NCBI RefSeq assembly: GCF_000252955.1 | Contig: NC_014228.1 | Span: 806,001-870,000 of the forward strand | DNA length: 64,000 nucleotides | Origin: Xenorhabdus nematophila ATCC 19061 | GTDB taxonomy: Bacteria > Pseudomonadota > Gammaproteobacteria > Enterobacterales > Enterobacteriaceae | Direction of reading: 5' to 3' | Made by a program: the position numbers and the translations under genes | The notes under the pieces: model-generated | Database searches by the model: none | The model's input: only the letters and a program-made list of their open reading frames with translations | What the model was told of the DNA's origin: nothing | In this document: positions 48,401 to 59,148 of the stretch, in pieces | How positions within the stretch are numbered: position 1 is the first letter of the stretch | How the letters are laid out: each line of letters begins with the position of its first letter

Positions 48401-49705
48401 TTATGCCATTTGATTTTGGTTCATAAGATCATTGAAGCCAGTTTCTTTTTCAGAAACTTTAGCTTTGCTCAGAACGAGTTCAACAGCTTGCTCTTCCAGA
48501 GCGATGTTGCGAACATTGTTCATCATTTCTTTATTTTTGCTGTAGTATTCAACAACTTCTTTCGGATCTTCGTAAGCTGCCGCCATCTCTTCGATCAACG
48601 CATTTACGCGATCTTCGTCGACTTTCAGCTCATTGCTGCTGATAACTTCACCTAACAGCAGACCAACAACAACGCGGCGTTTCGCCTGCTCTTCGAACAG
48701 TTCACGTGGCAGTTCCAGAGCTTGTTTCTCATTACCACCGAAACGTTGAGCCGCTTGACGACGTAAAACATCAATTTCGCCATCAACAACAGCAGCAGGA
48801 ACGTCAATTTCGTTGGCCTTAACCAGACCATCAAGAACCTGAGTTTTAATGCGGTTGCGAACAGCATTTTTCAGTTCACGTTCCATGTTCTTACGAACTT
48901 CGGCACGCAGACCTTCAACAGTGCCATCAGCAATACCAAAACGCTGGATAAATTCTTCAGTCAATTCTGGCAATTCACGTTGTTCAACTTTCTTCAAGTT
49001 GATTGCAAACTTAGCCGCTTTACCTTTCAGGTTTTCTGCATGGTAATCTTCTGGGAAAGTCACATCGATCGTGAATTCTTCACCTGCTTTGTGACCAACA
49101 ACACCATCTTCAAAACCTGGGATCATACGACCCTGACCCATTGCCAGAACGAAATCAGTTGATTTACCGCCTTCGAACTCTTCACCATCAATAGAGCCAG
49201 TGAAGTCAACAGTTACGCGATCTTCCGCAGTAGCAGCTTCATCAGTTTCTTTCCAATTTGCCTGCTGTTTACGCAGCGTGTCCAGCATAGTGTCAACGTC
49301 TGCATCTTTCACTTCAACAACAGGTTTTTCAACTTCAATTTCTTCCAAACCTTTCAGTTCAATTTCTGGATAAACTTCGAATTCAACTGCGTAAGTGAAA
49401 TCTTCACCTTCTTTAAACTGTTCTGGCTTGTAGCTTGGTGCGTCTGCCGGATTAATTTTCTGCTCAATGATCGCATTGACGAAATTACGTTGCATCAGAT
49501 CACCCAGAACATCCTGAAGAACAGAAGCGCCGTAACGCTGCTGAACGATCTTCATTGGCACTTTGCCCTTACGGAAACCGTCAATACGGACTTTCTTTGC
49601 TACATTAACCAGTTCACTGCTAACTGCTTTTTCGATATCAGCAGCAGGAACAGTGATTGACACACGACGCCCAAGGCCTTGAGTGGTTTCAACAGAAACT
49701 TGCAT
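48401..49705 (-). CDS. tig: Trigger factor
   Basis: Trigger factor is the ribosome-bound chaperone for nascent chains. The 434-aa protein has the ribosome-binding N-domain with the signature [20 protein letters not shown]. The FKBP-type prolyl isomerase domain is at about 150-245 ([20 protein letters not shown], then [20 protein letters not shown]). The helical C-terminal chaperone domain ends KEKETG-like ([16 protein letters not shown]). A -10 TATAAT and -35 TCGACT lie about 170 bp upstream. Confidence 0.98.
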   Translation of the reverse strand: MQVSVETTQGLGRRVSITVPAADIEKAVSSELVNVAKKVRIDGFRKGKVPMKIVQQRYGASVLQDVLGDLMQRNFVNAIIEQKINPADAPSYKPEQFKEGEDFTYAVEFEVYPEIELKGLEEIEVEKPVVEVKDADVDTMLDTLRKQQANWKETDEAATAEDRVTVDFTGSIDGEEFEGGKSTDFVLAMGQGRMIPGFEDGVVGHKAGEEFTIDVTFPEDYHAENLKGKAAKFAINLKKVEQRELPELTEEFIQRFGIADGTVEGLRAEVRKNMERELKNAVRNRIKTQVLDGLVKANEIDVPAAVVDGEIDVLRRQAAQRFGGNEKQALELPRELFEEQAKRRVVVGLLLGEVISSNELKVDEDRVNALIEEMAAAYEDPKEVVEYYSKNKEMMNNVRNIALEEQAVELVLSKAKVSEKETGFNDLMNQNQMA

Positions 49706-49871
49706 CTTGTTACCTCAAAAAAATCATAGTGCTCGGTCAACTTCAGAATGACTACAATACTTAAAAAAACGCATTGCAGTACTCTTTAAGAACCGGGGCG
49801 GTCGCATTTAAAAACCGAGAATCCCTGTGATCAGAAGTGTCCCGAAACCATTCTAAAAATTTAGACGCAAC

Positions 49872-49900
49872 ATTATAGCGATGCAGACAGTATGAGTCGA
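49872..49900 (-). promoter_or_regulatory. Putative sigma70 promoter of tig
   Basis: On the minus strand TCGACT (49900-49895), a 17-bp spacer and TATAAT (49877-49872) give a fair match. The rest of the 377-bp tig-bolA gap holds the bolA terminator and no gene that I can see. Confidence 0.6.
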
Positions 49901-49992
49901 GAATTGCAGACAAAAGCATGTATGATTCGTCGACTTATGTGATAAGTGTTACTCAATGACTGCATCACTATTATTGTTATGTCTGTGTATAT

Positions 49993-50018
49993 AAACAAAA
50001 ATACAGCCCGAAGGCTGT
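49993..50018 (-). terminator. Terminator of bolA
   Basis: ACAGCC (50003-50008), tetraloop (TTCG on the minus strand) and GGCTGT (50013-50018) form a stem. On the minus strand ATTTTTGTTT follows, about 65 bp after the bolA stop. Confidence 0.85.
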
Positions 50019-50082
50019 CATCTAAAATTGAAACTAGATTAATAAAATAAAGCTAAATAGGCTATTAAATTAGCCCGAAAAA

Positions 50083-50406
50083 TCACAAAATTGATGTCGT
50101 TGAACTTCCACCACGACATGCAGGAGAAGCCAAAACACTATCTCCCAATTCTGCCCATTCCTTTTCAGTATAAGTGTGAAGCGCTAAAGCATGTACCCCT
50201 TCATCCAATTCTTTAGCCAAAATACTGTATACTGAGCGATGGCGACTGATCATTCTTTGTTCAATAAAGTCGTTGCTTATTACAATGACTTTAAAATGGC
50301 TTTCAGAACCTGCTGGCACATTATGACGATAGCTTTCATCGATCACTTCCAGATGAGAAGGCTTAAATGCCGCCTGTAACTTTGTTTCTATTTCCTGACG
50401 AACCAT
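50083..50406 (-). CDS. bolA: BolA transcriptional regulator / Fe-S partner
   Basis: BolA affects morphology and biofilm and binds Fe-S clusters with monothiol glutaredoxins. I start it at ATG 50406 ([20 protein letters not shown]), behind AAGGAGAATGAG, giving 107 aa. The open frame to 50427 adds seven residues including the ribosome site and is rejected. Conserved motifs are [32 protein letters not shown] and [14 protein letters not shown], the last with the ligand His. It lies upstream of tig and is divergent from yajG, as in E. coli. Confidence 0.96.
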   Translation of the reverse strand: MVRQEIETKLQAAFKPSHLEVIDESYRHNVPAGSESHFKVIVISNDFIEQRMISRHRSVYSILAKELDEGVHALALHTYTEKEWAELGDSVLASPACRGGSSTTSIL

Positions 50407-50661
50407 CTCATTCTCCTTAATCAACAAAGGTTATTTATCAACCATATAATTGATTCTAGTTTATTTCCCGTGATTTATAACATCAGGTTAACCAAATCTC
50501 TTTAACAAAAATGACTTAAGGTATTTCCCTCTATATATCAATTATAAGGGATATGCCGACATCAATGGCGGTGCTATGATTACGGCAGTTTATACTACCT
50601 ACTATTTATACTATCTGTATTAATATATCGGGTATCCGAATCTTGAATTGAGAAAACTCAA

Positions 50662-51249
50662 ATGCTAAAGAAAATATTTATTTCATTGATTACGCTTTTC
50701 TTTTTAGCTGGTTTATCCGGCTGTGCAGATTCAGGCAATACATTGGTCATTCAACCTAAAATTACGCTTCCACAAGCCGATCCAACAATGAAGGCGATCA
50801 CAATCAGTATTAGTGGGGCCGATCATCGCCAATCTCAAGCCTTGGCTCAAATTAATCGTGATGCACGTCTAATTACTCTCACCCCTTCCCGTGATTTACG
50901 CTTTTTGCTACAAGAAGCACTGGAAAAGCAGATGGTCGCTCGCGGCTACATGATTGGTTCTCCGGCCAACGCCAATTTGCAAATCACTGTAAATCAGCTC
51001 TATGCCAATGTGAAAGAAGGGAGTCTGCGTCATGATATTTCAGCTAAAGCAGAGATAACTGTCACCGTTTATATGCAAGATGGCAATAAGCAAATAAAAA
51101 ACTATCGTACCAGCTACAATGCCCAAGCGCCGTTAAGTGCCACCAATGCCAAAATTGCGGATGCCGTCAATACGGTTTTATCTGACGTGATCGCAGACAT
51201 GGCTCAAGATACATCAATCAATACCTTCATCAAACAAAACGTCTACTAA
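50662..51249 (+). CDS. yajG: YajG-family outer-membrane lipoprotein
   Basis: The 195-aa protein has a lipoprotein signal with lipobox LAGLSGC (Cys21). The residue after it is Ala-Asp (CAD): Asp lies at +3, not +2, so outer-membrane sorting is expected. The rest matches YajG (DARLITLTPSRDLRFLLQEAL, then ARGYMIGSPANANLQITVNQL). The function is unknown. In E. coli yajG precedes ampG, as here, and bolA is divergent. Confidence 0.9.
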   Translation: MLKKIFISLITLFFLAGLSGCADSGNTLVIQPKITLPQADPTMKAITISISGADHRQSQALAQINRDARLITLTPSRDLRFLLQEALEKQMVARGYMIGSPANANLQITVNQLYANVKEGSLRHDISAKAEITVTVYMQDGNKQIKNYRTSYNAQAPLSATNAKIADAVNTVLSDVIADMAQDTSINTFIKQNVY

Positions 51250-51265
51250 CAGGATAATGAATAAA

Positions 51266-51307
51266 CTTTCTGCCTGACGTTAACTGAACGAGATAACAGG
51301 CAGAAAG
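51266..51307 (+). terminator. Strong inverted repeat between yajG and ampG
   Basis: CTTTCTGCCTG (51266-51276) pairs perfectly with CAGGCAGAAAG (51297-51307) around a 20-base loop. No T-run follows. It ends 14 bp before the ampG ATG, so the ribosome site GGGAG sits immediately next to it. It may tune ampG expression relative to yajG. Confidence 0.6.
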
Positions 51308-51321
51308 CATTCGGGAGACTC

Positions 51322-52851
51322 ATGACTAACCCTCGTTATTTAAACCTATCTGCATTACGCAATTATCGTACCCTTCTATTATTAGGCTTTGCTTCAGGTT
51401 TACCTCTGGCACTCACTGCGGGAACATTACAAGCATGGATGACTGTTGAAAATATCGATATCCAGACTATTGGTTTTTTCACTTTAGTGGGGCAGGCCTA
51501 TGTTTTTAAATTTCTCTGGGCACCCGCAATGGATCGATATTCGCCTTCATTTTTGGGGCGAAGACGAGGCTGGATGCTGGTAACTCAACTTTTCCTTATC
51601 GCCAGCATTGCAACTATGGGTTTCCTCCAACCATCCCAGCACTTATGGTGGCTTGCTGCGTTGGCTGTTGCTGTGGCTTTCTTCTCTGCTTCTCAAGACA
51701 TTATTTTTGATGCCTATAAAACTGATTTGCTACCGCAGGAAGAACGAGGGACGGGGGCAGCTATTTCTGTTCTAGGATATCGGCTGGCCATGCTCGTTTC
51801 TGGAGGACTCGCGTTATTGATAGCTACCTATGTTGGTTGGCAAAGTATGTATTGGATTATGGCGGGAATGATGCTGATTGGTGTTTATGCTACGCTGACA
51901 GCTAAGGAACCAGAAATAAATACAGCCCCGCCAAAAACATTACAACAAGCGGTATTAGAACCCTTGTCAGACTTTTTCAGCCGAAACAATGCCTGGCTTA
52001 TCCTCCTATTGATCATACTGTATAAACTGGCAGATGCCTTTGCTCTTTCACTCAGTACAACTTTCCTTATTCGTGGTGTTGGCTTCAATCCCGTTGAAGT
52101 GGGTATGATCAATAAAACCCTCGGACTCGCTGCAACCATTATTGGTGCATTGTACGGTGGTTACTTGATGCATAAGTTAAGCCTGTTCCGAGCTCTGATG
52201 ATATTCGGTATCCTTCAGACCGTTTCAAATTTCGGTTACTGGATACTTGCTGTTACTCCCAAGGATATTTATGTCATGGGAGGGGCTGTTTTTCTGGAAA
52301 ACATCTGTGGAGGTATGGGAACCGCGGCGTTTGTTGCCTTACTGATGACGTTATGCAATAAATCGTTTTCAGCAACACAATTCGCTTTACTTTCAGCATT
52401 ATCGGCCGTTGGTCGGGTTTATGTCGGCCCGGTGGCGGGCTGGTTAGCTGAAGCACATGGCTGGCCGGTGTTTTATTTGTTTTCTATTGTTATCGGATTA
52501 CCGGGGCTGATGCTGTTGCTTATCTGCCGTAAAACACTGATATATACCCAAGAAACCGACACATTTATACCTCGGACACTATTCAAAAATTACTATAAAT
52601 CTACCTTTATTATCATGATACTTGCTGCTTTGATGTTTATAACTTGGTTAATCATCAGCTGCCTGTCATTTATCATCATTCATCTCGTGCCTCTGATATA
52701 TGATCTATCTCCAGAATATATTCTATATCTTGGCAGCGTGGGGGGTCGCATATCTCCACTATTATCTTATGGTGTGATCATCGGAGCCATAAGTTTTCTT
52801 TTGGGGGGAATATTGGATTACTTAGCCTTAAAGAAAAGCAAACTCGCTTAA
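51322..52851 (+). CDS. ampG: Muropeptide permease AmpG
   Basis: AmpG imports anhydro-muropeptides from the periplasm for cell-wall recycling, and so feeds AmpR signalling where ampC exists. The 509-aa MFS-type protein (E. coli 491) starts SALRNYRTLLLLGFASGLPL after a short tail. It has FLWAPAMDRYSPSFLGRRRG, SQDIIFDAYKTDLLP, ERGTGAAISVLGYRLAML and GRVYVGPVAGWLAEAHGW. It has about fourteen membrane segments, the last two after residue 425. It is in one unit with yajG. Confidence 0.96.
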   Translation: MTNPRYLNLSALRNYRTLLLLGFASGLPLALTAGTLQAWMTVENIDIQTIGFFTLVGQAYVFKFLWAPAMDRYSPSFLGRRRGWMLVTQLFLIASIATMGFLQPSQHLWWLAALAVAVAFFSASQDIIFDAYKTDLLPQEERGTGAAISVLGYRLAMLVSGGLALLIATYVGWQSMYWIMAGMMLIGVYATLTAKEPEINTAPPKTLQQAVLEPLSDFFSRNNAWLILLLIILYKLADAFALSLSTTFLIRGVGFNPVEVGMINKTLGLAATIIGALYGGYLMHKLSLFRALMIFGILQTVSNFGYWILAVTPKDIYVMGGAVFLENICGGMGTAAFVALLMTLCNKSFSATQFALLSALSAVGRVYVGPVAGWLAEAHGWPVFYLFSIVIGLPGLMLLLICRKTLIYTQETDTFIPRTLFKNYYKSTFIIMILAALMFITWLIISCLSFIIIHLVPLIYDLSPEYILYLGSVGGRISPLLSYGVIIGAISFLLGGILDYLALKKSKLA

Positions 52852-52890
52852 TTTATCTTGCTAATTCAATAACTCTTCGACATCCATCTA

Positions 52891-52932
52891 CAACATAAGG
52901 CTGACAAAGTGCAGTCTTATGTTGCTTTTTTT
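52891..52932 (+). terminator. Terminator of ampG
   Basis: CAACATAAG (52891-52899) pairs with CTTATGTTG (52916-52924), followed by CTTTTTTT. It lies 40 bp after the ampG stop. Confidence 0.85.
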
Positions 52933-53104
52933 AGTGACAAACTTCACAAGAAAAATAAAAAAGCAAAATTCTGTGACTTGATAAACAGCTTTTTCGAGGG
53001 GTAATTATTTATATTCATACCAATAAATATTAGTATTCGGACGTATTTTATTTTGAACTATTCGAAATATCTGTAATCACACTAAAACCATATAAAGGGA
53101 ATTT

Positions 53105-53872
53105 ATGAAAAGACATATTTTAACACTCACCGCAGTTGCTGCTGCCTTGATTTCTGCTTCAGCTAGTGCGGAATACCAGTGGGGGTTTGCCAATGTCAGC
53201 ATGAACTACCTTGACTGGAACAAACACGCCACTCAAAAAACGGGGCAAACATCTCATAAAGATGATTTTGCCTATCTGGAACTGGAAGGCGGAGCAGGGT
53301 TTAGTTGGGGGGAACTCTATGGTTTTGCTGATTTAGAAAATCCCTTTAACAGTAAAACGGCACAACCCGGTGATAACCAACGTTATACCTTCAAAACAAC
53401 AGGCCGTTTCTATCTAGGTGATACTGGTTTCAACCTCTATGGTCATGTTTATGGAACCTATTCATTACCAGGTAAATCAAACGGTGGGAATTTCCATGAA
53501 GTTAATACTCTTTATGGTTTAGGCTACAATACAACACTCGCGGGCTTGTGGTTCAAACCTTTCGTCGCCCTGCACTATGTTGACCAAACTTTCTACTCAG
53601 GAAATAACGGTTATGTCGTAGGTTGGGTTGCCGGATATGACTTCAACCTGTGGGAACAAAAATTCAGTGTTACAAACTGGAACGAAATTGAATTGAACCG
53701 TAATGAGCGTTACGGTAACGGTGGACGCGAAGGTGTGAATGGTGCTATCGCATTATGGTGGACTCCACATCCTTCTTTTACAACCGGAATTCAATACCGT
53801 TATGCGGATAACAAATTGGGAGAAGATTTCTTGCAAGATGGTATTGTTTATAGCGTAAAATATAACTTCTAA
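53105..53872 (+). CDS. ompK: OmpK/Tsx-family nucleoside-specific channel-forming outer-membrane protein
   Basis: The 255-aa protein has a clear signal peptide cleaved after ISASASA. It has alternating aromatic beta-strands and a C-terminal Phe (YSVKYNF), so it is an outer-membrane beta-barrel. YQWGFANVSMNYLDWN, LELEGGAGFSWGELYGFADLE and GIQYRYADNKLGEDF match Vibrio OmpK and the Tsx family of nucleoside channels. It is inserted between ampG and cyoA, which are adjacent in E. coli. Such proteins are often phage receptors. The substrate is inferred from the family. Confidence 0.88.
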   Translation: MKRHILTLTAVAAALISASASAEYQWGFANVSMNYLDWNKHATQKTGQTSHKDDFAYLELEGGAGFSWGELYGFADLENPFNSKTAQPGDNQRYTFKTTGRFYLGDTGFNLYGHVYGTYSLPGKSNGGNFHEVNTLYGLGYNTTLAGLWFKPFVALHYVDQTFYSGNNGYVVGWVAGYDFNLWEQKFSVTNWNEIELNRNERYGNGGREGVNGAIALWWTPHPSFTTGIQYRYADNKLGEDFLQDGIVYSVKYNF

Positions 53873-53886
53873 TGACTAATTTTTCG

Positions 53887-53942
53887 ATGAGCAACCTTAG
53901 TTGCTCATTGATACCAAAAAAGAAAGGCTATTCTGCCTTTTT
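53887..53942 (+). terminator. Tandem hairpins downstream of ompK
   Basis: ATGAGCAAC/GTTGCTCAT (53887-53908) is followed by AAAGGC, loop TATTCT, GCCTTT and TT (53923-53942). The second is the more terminator-like. The remaining 280 bp to cyoA are AT-rich control DNA. Confidence 0.75.
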
Positions 53943-54049
53943 AAACGAGTATTCAGGTTATATTTCCTTTGATTTAGATCAATTTTTAATTTTGAAAAAT
54001 AGATAGTTAGTTAAAATTATTACCTATTTTTGTATTTTAGCAAAGATAA

Positions 54050-54080
54050 CCAGTTTAAATTAACTTTTTGTTAAATTTAG
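54050..54080. promoter_or_regulatory. Possible ArcA-binding region upstream of cyoA
   Basis: TTTAAATTAAC and TTGTTAAATTT in this stretch resemble the repeated ArcA half-site TGTTAA. Regulation of cyo by ArcA and Fnr is known in E. coli. The match is loose and the AT-rich context makes chance likely. Confidence 0.3.
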
Positions 54081-54220
54081 TATCGCATGTGATCCCTCTA
54101 GCATAAAAAGCCCACAAGCTAACTTGCTTCCATTACAATTGTTTACACTCCGGTAACCTTACCGTAGAATGCCCCCACTGATGAAACGACAATAAAGCTT
54201 TTGTTATCTGGGGTCGCTCA

Positions 54221-55186
54221 ATGAGACTTATGAAATACAAAAAAACTATTGGGTTATCGTCACTACTCGCATCCATTTTATTGCTGAATGGTTGCGATAT
54301 GGTACTGATGAATCCCAAAGGGGCGATCGGTGTTGAGCAAAAAACGCTGATATTAACAGCGTTTGGCTTGATGCTGATCGTTGTTATTCCGGCAATTGTA
54401 ATGGCAATCCTTTTTGCCTTGCGTTACCGGGAAGCCAACAAATCCGCCACTTATCGTCCAAACTGGGCACACTCAAATAAAATTGAGCTTGTTGTCTGGA
54501 CGGTGCCTATTCTGATTATTATCGTTTTGGCAACACTGACATGGAAAACGACTCATGAGCTCGATCCATACAAGCCATTAGATAGTGATGTAAAACCGGT
54601 GACGATAGAAGTTATTTCCCTTGACTGGAAATGGCTGTTTATCTATCCGGAGCAGGGTATTGCTACCGTAAATGAAATTGTATTCCCTAAAGATGTTCCA
54701 ATTAATTTCAAAATCACCTCAGACTCTGTGATGAATTCTTTCTTCATCCCACAGTTGGGTGGTCAGATTTACGCAATGGCAGGTATGCAAACAAAACTGC
54801 ACCTGATTGCTAATTCATCGGGTAAATACGACGGATTTTCAGCAAGTTACAGTGGTCATGGCTTCTCAGGCATGAAGTTCACTGCAACGGCAACTGATGA
54901 TCGTGCAGGTTTTGAAGAGTGGGTGCAGAAAGTTAAAGCATCATCTAAAACCCTGGATACCGTAGAAGCATTCAATGAATTGGCTAAACAAAGCCAAAAC
55001 AATCCTGTTGAATACTTCTCAAGCGTGAAACCAAAACTGTTCCAAGAAACTATCGCCAAATTCATGGGTGATATGGGCCATGGTGGTATGTTTGGTGTAT
55101 CAAGCCATAGTAAAACAGAACATGGTGAAGCTGCGGGTCATAATATGAATATGAGTCAGCCGGCTCATGCAGGTGTTGAGGAATAA
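54221..55186 (+). CDS. cyoA: Cytochrome bo ubiquinol oxidase subunit II
   Basis: CyoA is subunit II of the heme-copper ubiquinol oxidase in the inner membrane. The 321-aa lipoprotein has lipobox LLLNGC (Cys25), two membrane helices (residues about 43-68 and 88-108) and a periplasmic cupredoxin fold without the CuA ligands ([20 protein letters not shown], then [20 protein letters not shown]). The C-terminal tail is His/Met-rich. The upstream gap from ompK has hairpins only. It is first in the cyoABCDE operon. Confidence 0.97.
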   Translation: MRLMKYKKTIGLSSLLASILLLNGCDMVLMNPKGAIGVEQKTLILTAFGLMLIVVIPAIVMAILFALRYREANKSATYRPNWAHSNKIELVVWTVPILIIIVLATLTWKTTHELDPYKPLDSDVKPVTIEVISLDWKWLFIYPEQGIATVNEIVFPKDVPINFKITSDSVMNSFFIPQLGGQIYAMAGMQTKLHLIANSSGKYDGFSASYSGHGFSGMKFTATATDDRAGFEEWVQKVKASSKTLDTVEAFNELAKQSQNNPVEYFSSVKPKLFQETIAKFMGDMGHGGMFGVSSHSKTEHGEAAGHNMNMSQPAHAGVEE

Positions 55187-55190
55187 AGGC

Positions 55191-57173
55191 ATGTGGGGAA
55201 AATTAACACTGGATGCAGTCCCATTGCATGAACCCATTATTGTGGTGACATTGCTTGGGATCTTGCTTGGGGGACTGGCAGTTGTCGGTGCCTTAACCTA
55301 TTTCCGTAAATGGAAATGGCTCTGGAGTGAATGGTTAACCAGCGTTGACCATAAGAAAATCGGTGTCATGTACATCGTCGTTGCCATGGTCATGATGCTT
55401 CGTGGTTTTGCTGACGCCATCATGATGCGTGGACAGCAAGCCCTCGCTTCCGCTGGTGAAGCAGGCTTCCTGCCCCCGCACCATTATGATCAGATTTTTA
55501 CCGCTCATGGCGTTATCATGATTTTCTTCATGGCAATGCCTTTCGTTGTCGGTCTGATGAACATTGTTGTTCCTCTGCAAATCGGGGCACGTGACGTCGC
55601 ATTTCCATTCCTGAACTCTCTAAGTTTCTGGCTGTTTGTTGTTGGTGTAGCACTGATCAACATTTCTCTGGGAGTCGGTGAGTTCGCACAAACGGGTTGG
55701 TTAGCCTATCCGCCTCTATCCGGTCTGGAATATAACCCTGGCGTCGGGGTCGATTACTGGATATGGAGTCTTCAGCTCTCCGGTGTGGGTACATTACTGA
55801 CAGGTGTTAACTTCTTTGTGACCATCCTGCGCATGCGTGCACCAGGTATGTCCATGATGAAACTTCCTGTCTTTACATGGGCTTCTCTGTGCACTAACGT
55901 ACTGATCATTGCTGCGTTCCCAATCCTGACAGTCACTATTGCACTGTTAACTCTGGATCGTTATCTGGGTACCCATTTCTTTACCAACGATATGGGCGGC
56001 AACATGATGATGTACATCAACCTGATTTGGGCTTGGGGTCATCCTGAAGTTTACATTCTGGTTCTGCCTGTTTTTGGTATTTTCTCTGAAGTCACTGCAA
56101 CATTCTCGAAAAAACGCTTGTTTGGTTATACCTCTCTGGTATGGGCGACAATCGTTATTACCATCCTGTCATTCATCGTATGGTTGCACCACTTCTTTAC
56201 CATGGGTTCCGGCGCGAATGTTAACGCCTTCTTTGGTATCGCCACGATGATTATCTCCATCCCGACCGGGGTTAAGATTTTCAACTGGCTGTTCACCATG
56301 TACCGTGGTCGTATCGAATTCAAAACCCCAATGCTGTGGACTGTCGGCTTCCTGGTCACGTTCTCCATTGGTGGTATGACGGGTGTTCTGCTGGCAGTGC
56401 CTGGCGCTAACTTTGTTCTGCACAACAGTCTGTTCCTGATTGCTCACTTCCATAATGTCATCATCGGCGGTGTGGTATTCGGCTGTTTTGCAGGTACGAC
56501 TTACTGGTTCCCGAAAGCGTTTGGTTTCACACTGAACGAAAAATGGGGTGTTCGTGCATTCTGGTTCTGGATTACCGGTTTCTTCGTCGCCTTTATGCCG
56601 CTGTACGCACTGGGCTTCATGGGTATGACTCGTCGTCTGAGTCAGGATATCAATCCAGAATTCCATCCAATGCTGGTTGTTGCAGCGGGCGGTGTTGTCT
56701 TAATTGCCTTGGGTATTCTGTGTCAGGTTATCCAGTTTTACGTCAGTATCCGTGACCGTGAACAAAACCGCGATCTGACAGGTGACCCATGGGGTGCCCG
56801 TACTCTGGAATGGTCAACTTCATCTCCACCTCCGTTCTATAACTTTGCTGAAGTTCCACACATCCAGACTCGTGATGCGTGGTGGGACATGAAAGAAAAA
56901 GGCATTGAATATAAGCGTCCTGCTAAATATGAAGAAATTCATATGCCTAGAAATACAGCAGCAGGCGTGGTCATCAGTGCATTCTGTCTGATATTAGGCT
57001 TTGCTTTAATCTGGCATATCTGGTGGATGGCTATTGGAAGCTTTGCCGGCATCGTTATCAGTTGCATCGTGAAAAGCTTTGATGAAGACGTTGATTACTA
57101 CGTCCCGGTAGCTGAAGTCGAAAAAGTTGAAAATCAGCGTTACGAAGAACTGAGAAAGGCAGGTGTGAAATAA
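55191..57173 (+). CDS. cyoB: Cytochrome bo ubiquinol oxidase subunit I
   Basis: CyoB holds low-spin heme b, high-spin heme o and CuB, reduces O2 to water and pumps protons. I start at ATG 55191 ([20 protein letters not shown]), giving 660 aa. The upstream ATG at 55167 lies inside cyoA. Key motifs are [16 protein letters not shown] (heme b His), [17 protein letters not shown] (CuB His-Tyr crosslink), WLHHFFTMG (CuB His pair) and [12 protein letters not shown] (heme ligands). It begins 4 bp after the cyoA stop. Confidence 0.98.
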   Translation: MWGKLTLDAVPLHEPIIVVTLLGILLGGLAVVGALTYFRKWKWLWSEWLTSVDHKKIGVMYIVVAMVMMLRGFADAIMMRGQQALASAGEAGFLPPHHYDQIFTAHGVIMIFFMAMPFVVGLMNIVVPLQIGARDVAFPFLNSLSFWLFVVGVALINISLGVGEFAQTGWLAYPPLSGLEYNPGVGVDYWIWSLQLSGVGTLLTGVNFFVTILRMRAPGMSMMKLPVFTWASLCTNVLIIAAFPILTVTIALLTLDRYLGTHFFTNDMGGNMMMYINLIWAWGHPEVYILVLPVFGIFSEVTATFSKKRLFGYTSLVWATIVITILSFIVWLHHFFTMGSGANVNAFFGIATMIISIPTGVKIFNWLFTMYRGRIEFKTPMLWTVGFLVTFSIGGMTGVLLAVPGANFVLHNSLFLIAHFHNVIIGGVVFGCFAGTTYWFPKAFGFTLNEKWGVRAFWFWITGFFVAFMPLYALGFMGMTRRLSQDINPEFHPMLVVAAGGVVLIALGILCQVIQFYVSIRDREQNRDLTGDPWGARTLEWSTSSPPPFYNFAEVPHIQTRDAWWDMKEKGIEYKRPAKYEEIHMPRNTAAGVVISAFCLILGFALIWHIWWMAIGSFAGIVISCIVKSFDEDVDYYVPVAEVEKVENQRYEELRKAGVK

Positions 57174-57784
57174 TGTCGACTCAAACCCTTAACAATACAG
57201 CCGCCCATGACACTCATGGGCACCACGATGCAGGAGCCAATAAAATATTTGGTTTCTGGATCTACCTGATGAGTGACTTGGTTCTGTTTGCAAGTCTGTT
57301 CGCTACCTATGCCGTACTGGTTAACGGCACGGCTGGCGGCCCAACAGGTAAAGATATTTTTGAACTGGATTTTGTTTTAGTCGAAACCTTCTTACTGTTA
57401 TTCAGTAGTATCACTTATGGTTTCGCCATGCTGAGCATGAACAAAGGTAAAGTTGCTCAGGTTAATCTGTGGCTGTTCATTACCTTCCTGTTCGGTCTGG
57501 GCTTCATTTCAATGGAAGTCTATGAGTTCCATAAACTGATCTCAGAAGGCTTTGGTCCGGATCGTAGTGCATTCTTGTCTTCCTTCTTCGCACTGGTTGC
57601 TACTCACGGTCTGCACGTCACCTTTGGTCTGATCTGGATTATTGTTCTGATGGTTCAGGTTTCACGCCGTGGTCTGACTGAAGTGAACCGTACTCGTCTG
57701 AACTGCCTGAGCCTGTTCTGGCACTTCCTTGACGTTGTATGGATCTGTGTATTTACTATCGTTTATCTGATGGGAGCTATGTAA
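57173..57784 (+). CDS. cyoC: Cytochrome bo ubiquinol oxidase subunit III
   Basis: The 203-aa subunit III has five membrane helices after a polar N-terminus with His residues ([12 protein letters not shown]). Conserved parts are [37 protein letters not shown] and [14 protein letters not shown]. The protein is needed for assembly and proton pumping. Its ATG overlaps the cyoB stop by one base (TAATG), so translation is coupled. Confidence 0.97.
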   Translation: MSTQTLNNTAAHDTHGHHDAGANKIFGFWIYLMSDLVLFASLFATYAVLVNGTAGGPTGKDIFELDFVLVETFLLLFSSITYGFAMLSMNKGKVAQVNLWLFITFLFGLGFISMEVYEFHKLISEGFGPDRSAFLSSFFALVATHGLHVTFGLIWIIVLMVQVSRRGLTEVNRTRLNCLSLFWHFLDVVWICVFTIVYLMGAM

Positions 57785-58116
57785 TGAGTCATCCAAATAC
57801 TTCTCATTCCGGCGCCAGCCACGGTAGTTTCAAAACCTATATGATTGGTTTTGTACTGTCAGTCATACTGACCGTGATCCCATTCTGGATGGTGATGGAA
57901 GGTACAGCTTCACACAGCACCATTCTTTTAACCGTACTCGCGATGGCTGTCGTTCAGATCGTTGTTCATTTCATTTATTTCCTGCATATGAATACATCAT
58001 CTGAAGAACGTTGGAATCTCGTTGCTTTACTATTCACATTACTGGTCATCGTTATCGTTGTTGTTGGCTCCCTGTGGATTATGTACAACCTGAACATCAA
58101 TATGATGGTTGATTAA
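57784..58116 (+). CDS. cyoD: Cytochrome bo ubiquinol oxidase subunit IV
   Basis: The 110-aa subunit IV has three membrane helices ([20 protein letters not shown], then [14 protein letters not shown], then [17 protein letters not shown]). I start at ATG 57784, overlapping the cyoC stop by one base (TAATG); the frame further upstream lies inside cyoC. It aids CuB binding and stability of the complex. Confidence 0.97.
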   Translation: MSHPNTSHSGASHGSFKTYMIGFVLSVILTVIPFWMVMEGTASHSTILLTVLAMAVVQIVVHFIYFLHMNTSSEERWNLVALLFTLLVIVIVVVGSLWIMYNLNINMMVD

Positions 58117-58128
58117 GGGTTGATTTGA

Positions 58129-59013
58129 ATGATTAAGCAATACCTGCAAGTGACCAAACCAGGAATTATTTTCGGAAATCTAGTTTCTGCGATTGGTGGT
58201 TTTCTACTCGCTTCCAAGGGCGTAATAGATTACCCCTTGTTCTTTGCAACGATGGTCGGGGTATCGCTGGTGGTAGCATCAGGTTGTGTATTCAACAACT
58301 ATATCGACCGCGATATTGACCGTATCATGGAAAGAACAAAAGAAAGGGTCCTTGTGAAAGGGCTTATCGATCCGAAAATCAGCCTGATTTACGCCTCAGT
58401 GTTAGGTATTGCTGGCATGGTGCTGCTCTATGTAGTAGCCAATGCTTTAGCAATGCAGTTAGCTCTCATCGGATTTATCATTTATGTCGGGGTTTACAGC
58501 CTTTACATGAAAAGAAAATCTGTTTACGGCACGCTGGTCGGTAGCTTGTCAGGCGCAGCACCTCCCGTGATTGGTTACTGTGCGGTAGCAGGTCATTTTG
58601 ATACAGGCGCATTGATCCTATTATTGATCTTCAGCTTGTGGCAGATGCCCCACTCTTATGCCATTGCTATTTTTCGGTTCAAAGATTATCAGGCAGCCAA
58701 CATTCCAGTATTACCTGTGATTAAGGGTATTTCCGTCGCGAAAAACCATATCACCTTGTATATTCTGGCGTTCACGGTTGCTACCTTGATGCTGGCCATC
58801 AGTGGTTATGCGGGGTATAAATACCTGATTGTTGCTGCTGCAGTGAGTATCTGGTGGCTGGGTATGGCATTATCAGGCTATAAGACCTCTAATGACCGTA
58901 TTTGGGCCCGTAGGTTATTTGTGTTTTCTATTGTTACTATCATGTCATTAAGTATCATGATGTCTGTAGATTCCGCAGCATCTCCAGAAAGCCTGCTGAC
59001 TTACGTCTGGTAA
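58129..59013 (+). CDS. cyoE: Protoheme IX farnesyltransferase (heme o synthase)
   Basis: CyoE is the UbiA-type prenyltransferase that attaches farnesyl diphosphate to protoheme to make heme o for CyoB. The 294-aa protein has about nine membrane helices. The diagnostic Asp-rich motif [20 protein letters not shown] and the second motif YTLWMKR-like [16 protein letters not shown] are present. It begins 12 bp after cyoD and ends the operon at a terminator. Confidence 0.97.
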   Translation: MIKQYLQVTKPGIIFGNLVSAIGGFLLASKGVIDYPLFFATMVGVSLVVASGCVFNNYIDRDIDRIMERTKERVLVKGLIDPKISLIYASVLGIAGMVLLYVVANALAMQLALIGFIIYVGVYSLYMKRKSVYGTLVGSLSGAAPPVIGYCAVAGHFDTGALILLLIFSLWQMPHSYAIAIFRFKDYQAANIPVLPVIKGISVAKNHITLYILAFTVATLMLAISGYAGYKYLIVAAAVSIWWLGMALSGYKTSNDRIWARRLFVFSIVTIMSLSIMMSVDSAASPESLLTYVW

Positions 59014-59021
59014 TTTCAAAG

Positions 59022-59048
59022 ATGGCAGGAAAAAACCTGCCATTTTTT
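59022..59048 (+). terminator. Terminator of the cyo operon
   Basis: ATGGCAGG (59022-59029), loop of six A, CCTGCCAT (59036-59043) and a T-run follow the cyoE stop by 8 bp. Confidence 0.92.
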
Positions 59049-59148
59049 CCTTCCCTTATCTCTACTCAATGACAACTGACGGTTACATGCACATTTTTTG
59101 TTTGTCTCTATCTACGTGAAATGTCATATCAGATTTTTTGAGGTATCC

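Noticed and set aside
56126..56666. A 165-codon open frame antisense to cyoB.
   Set aside because: cyoB is strongly conserved here and the antisense product is His/Thr/Glu-rich with no domain. It is a codon-bias artefact.
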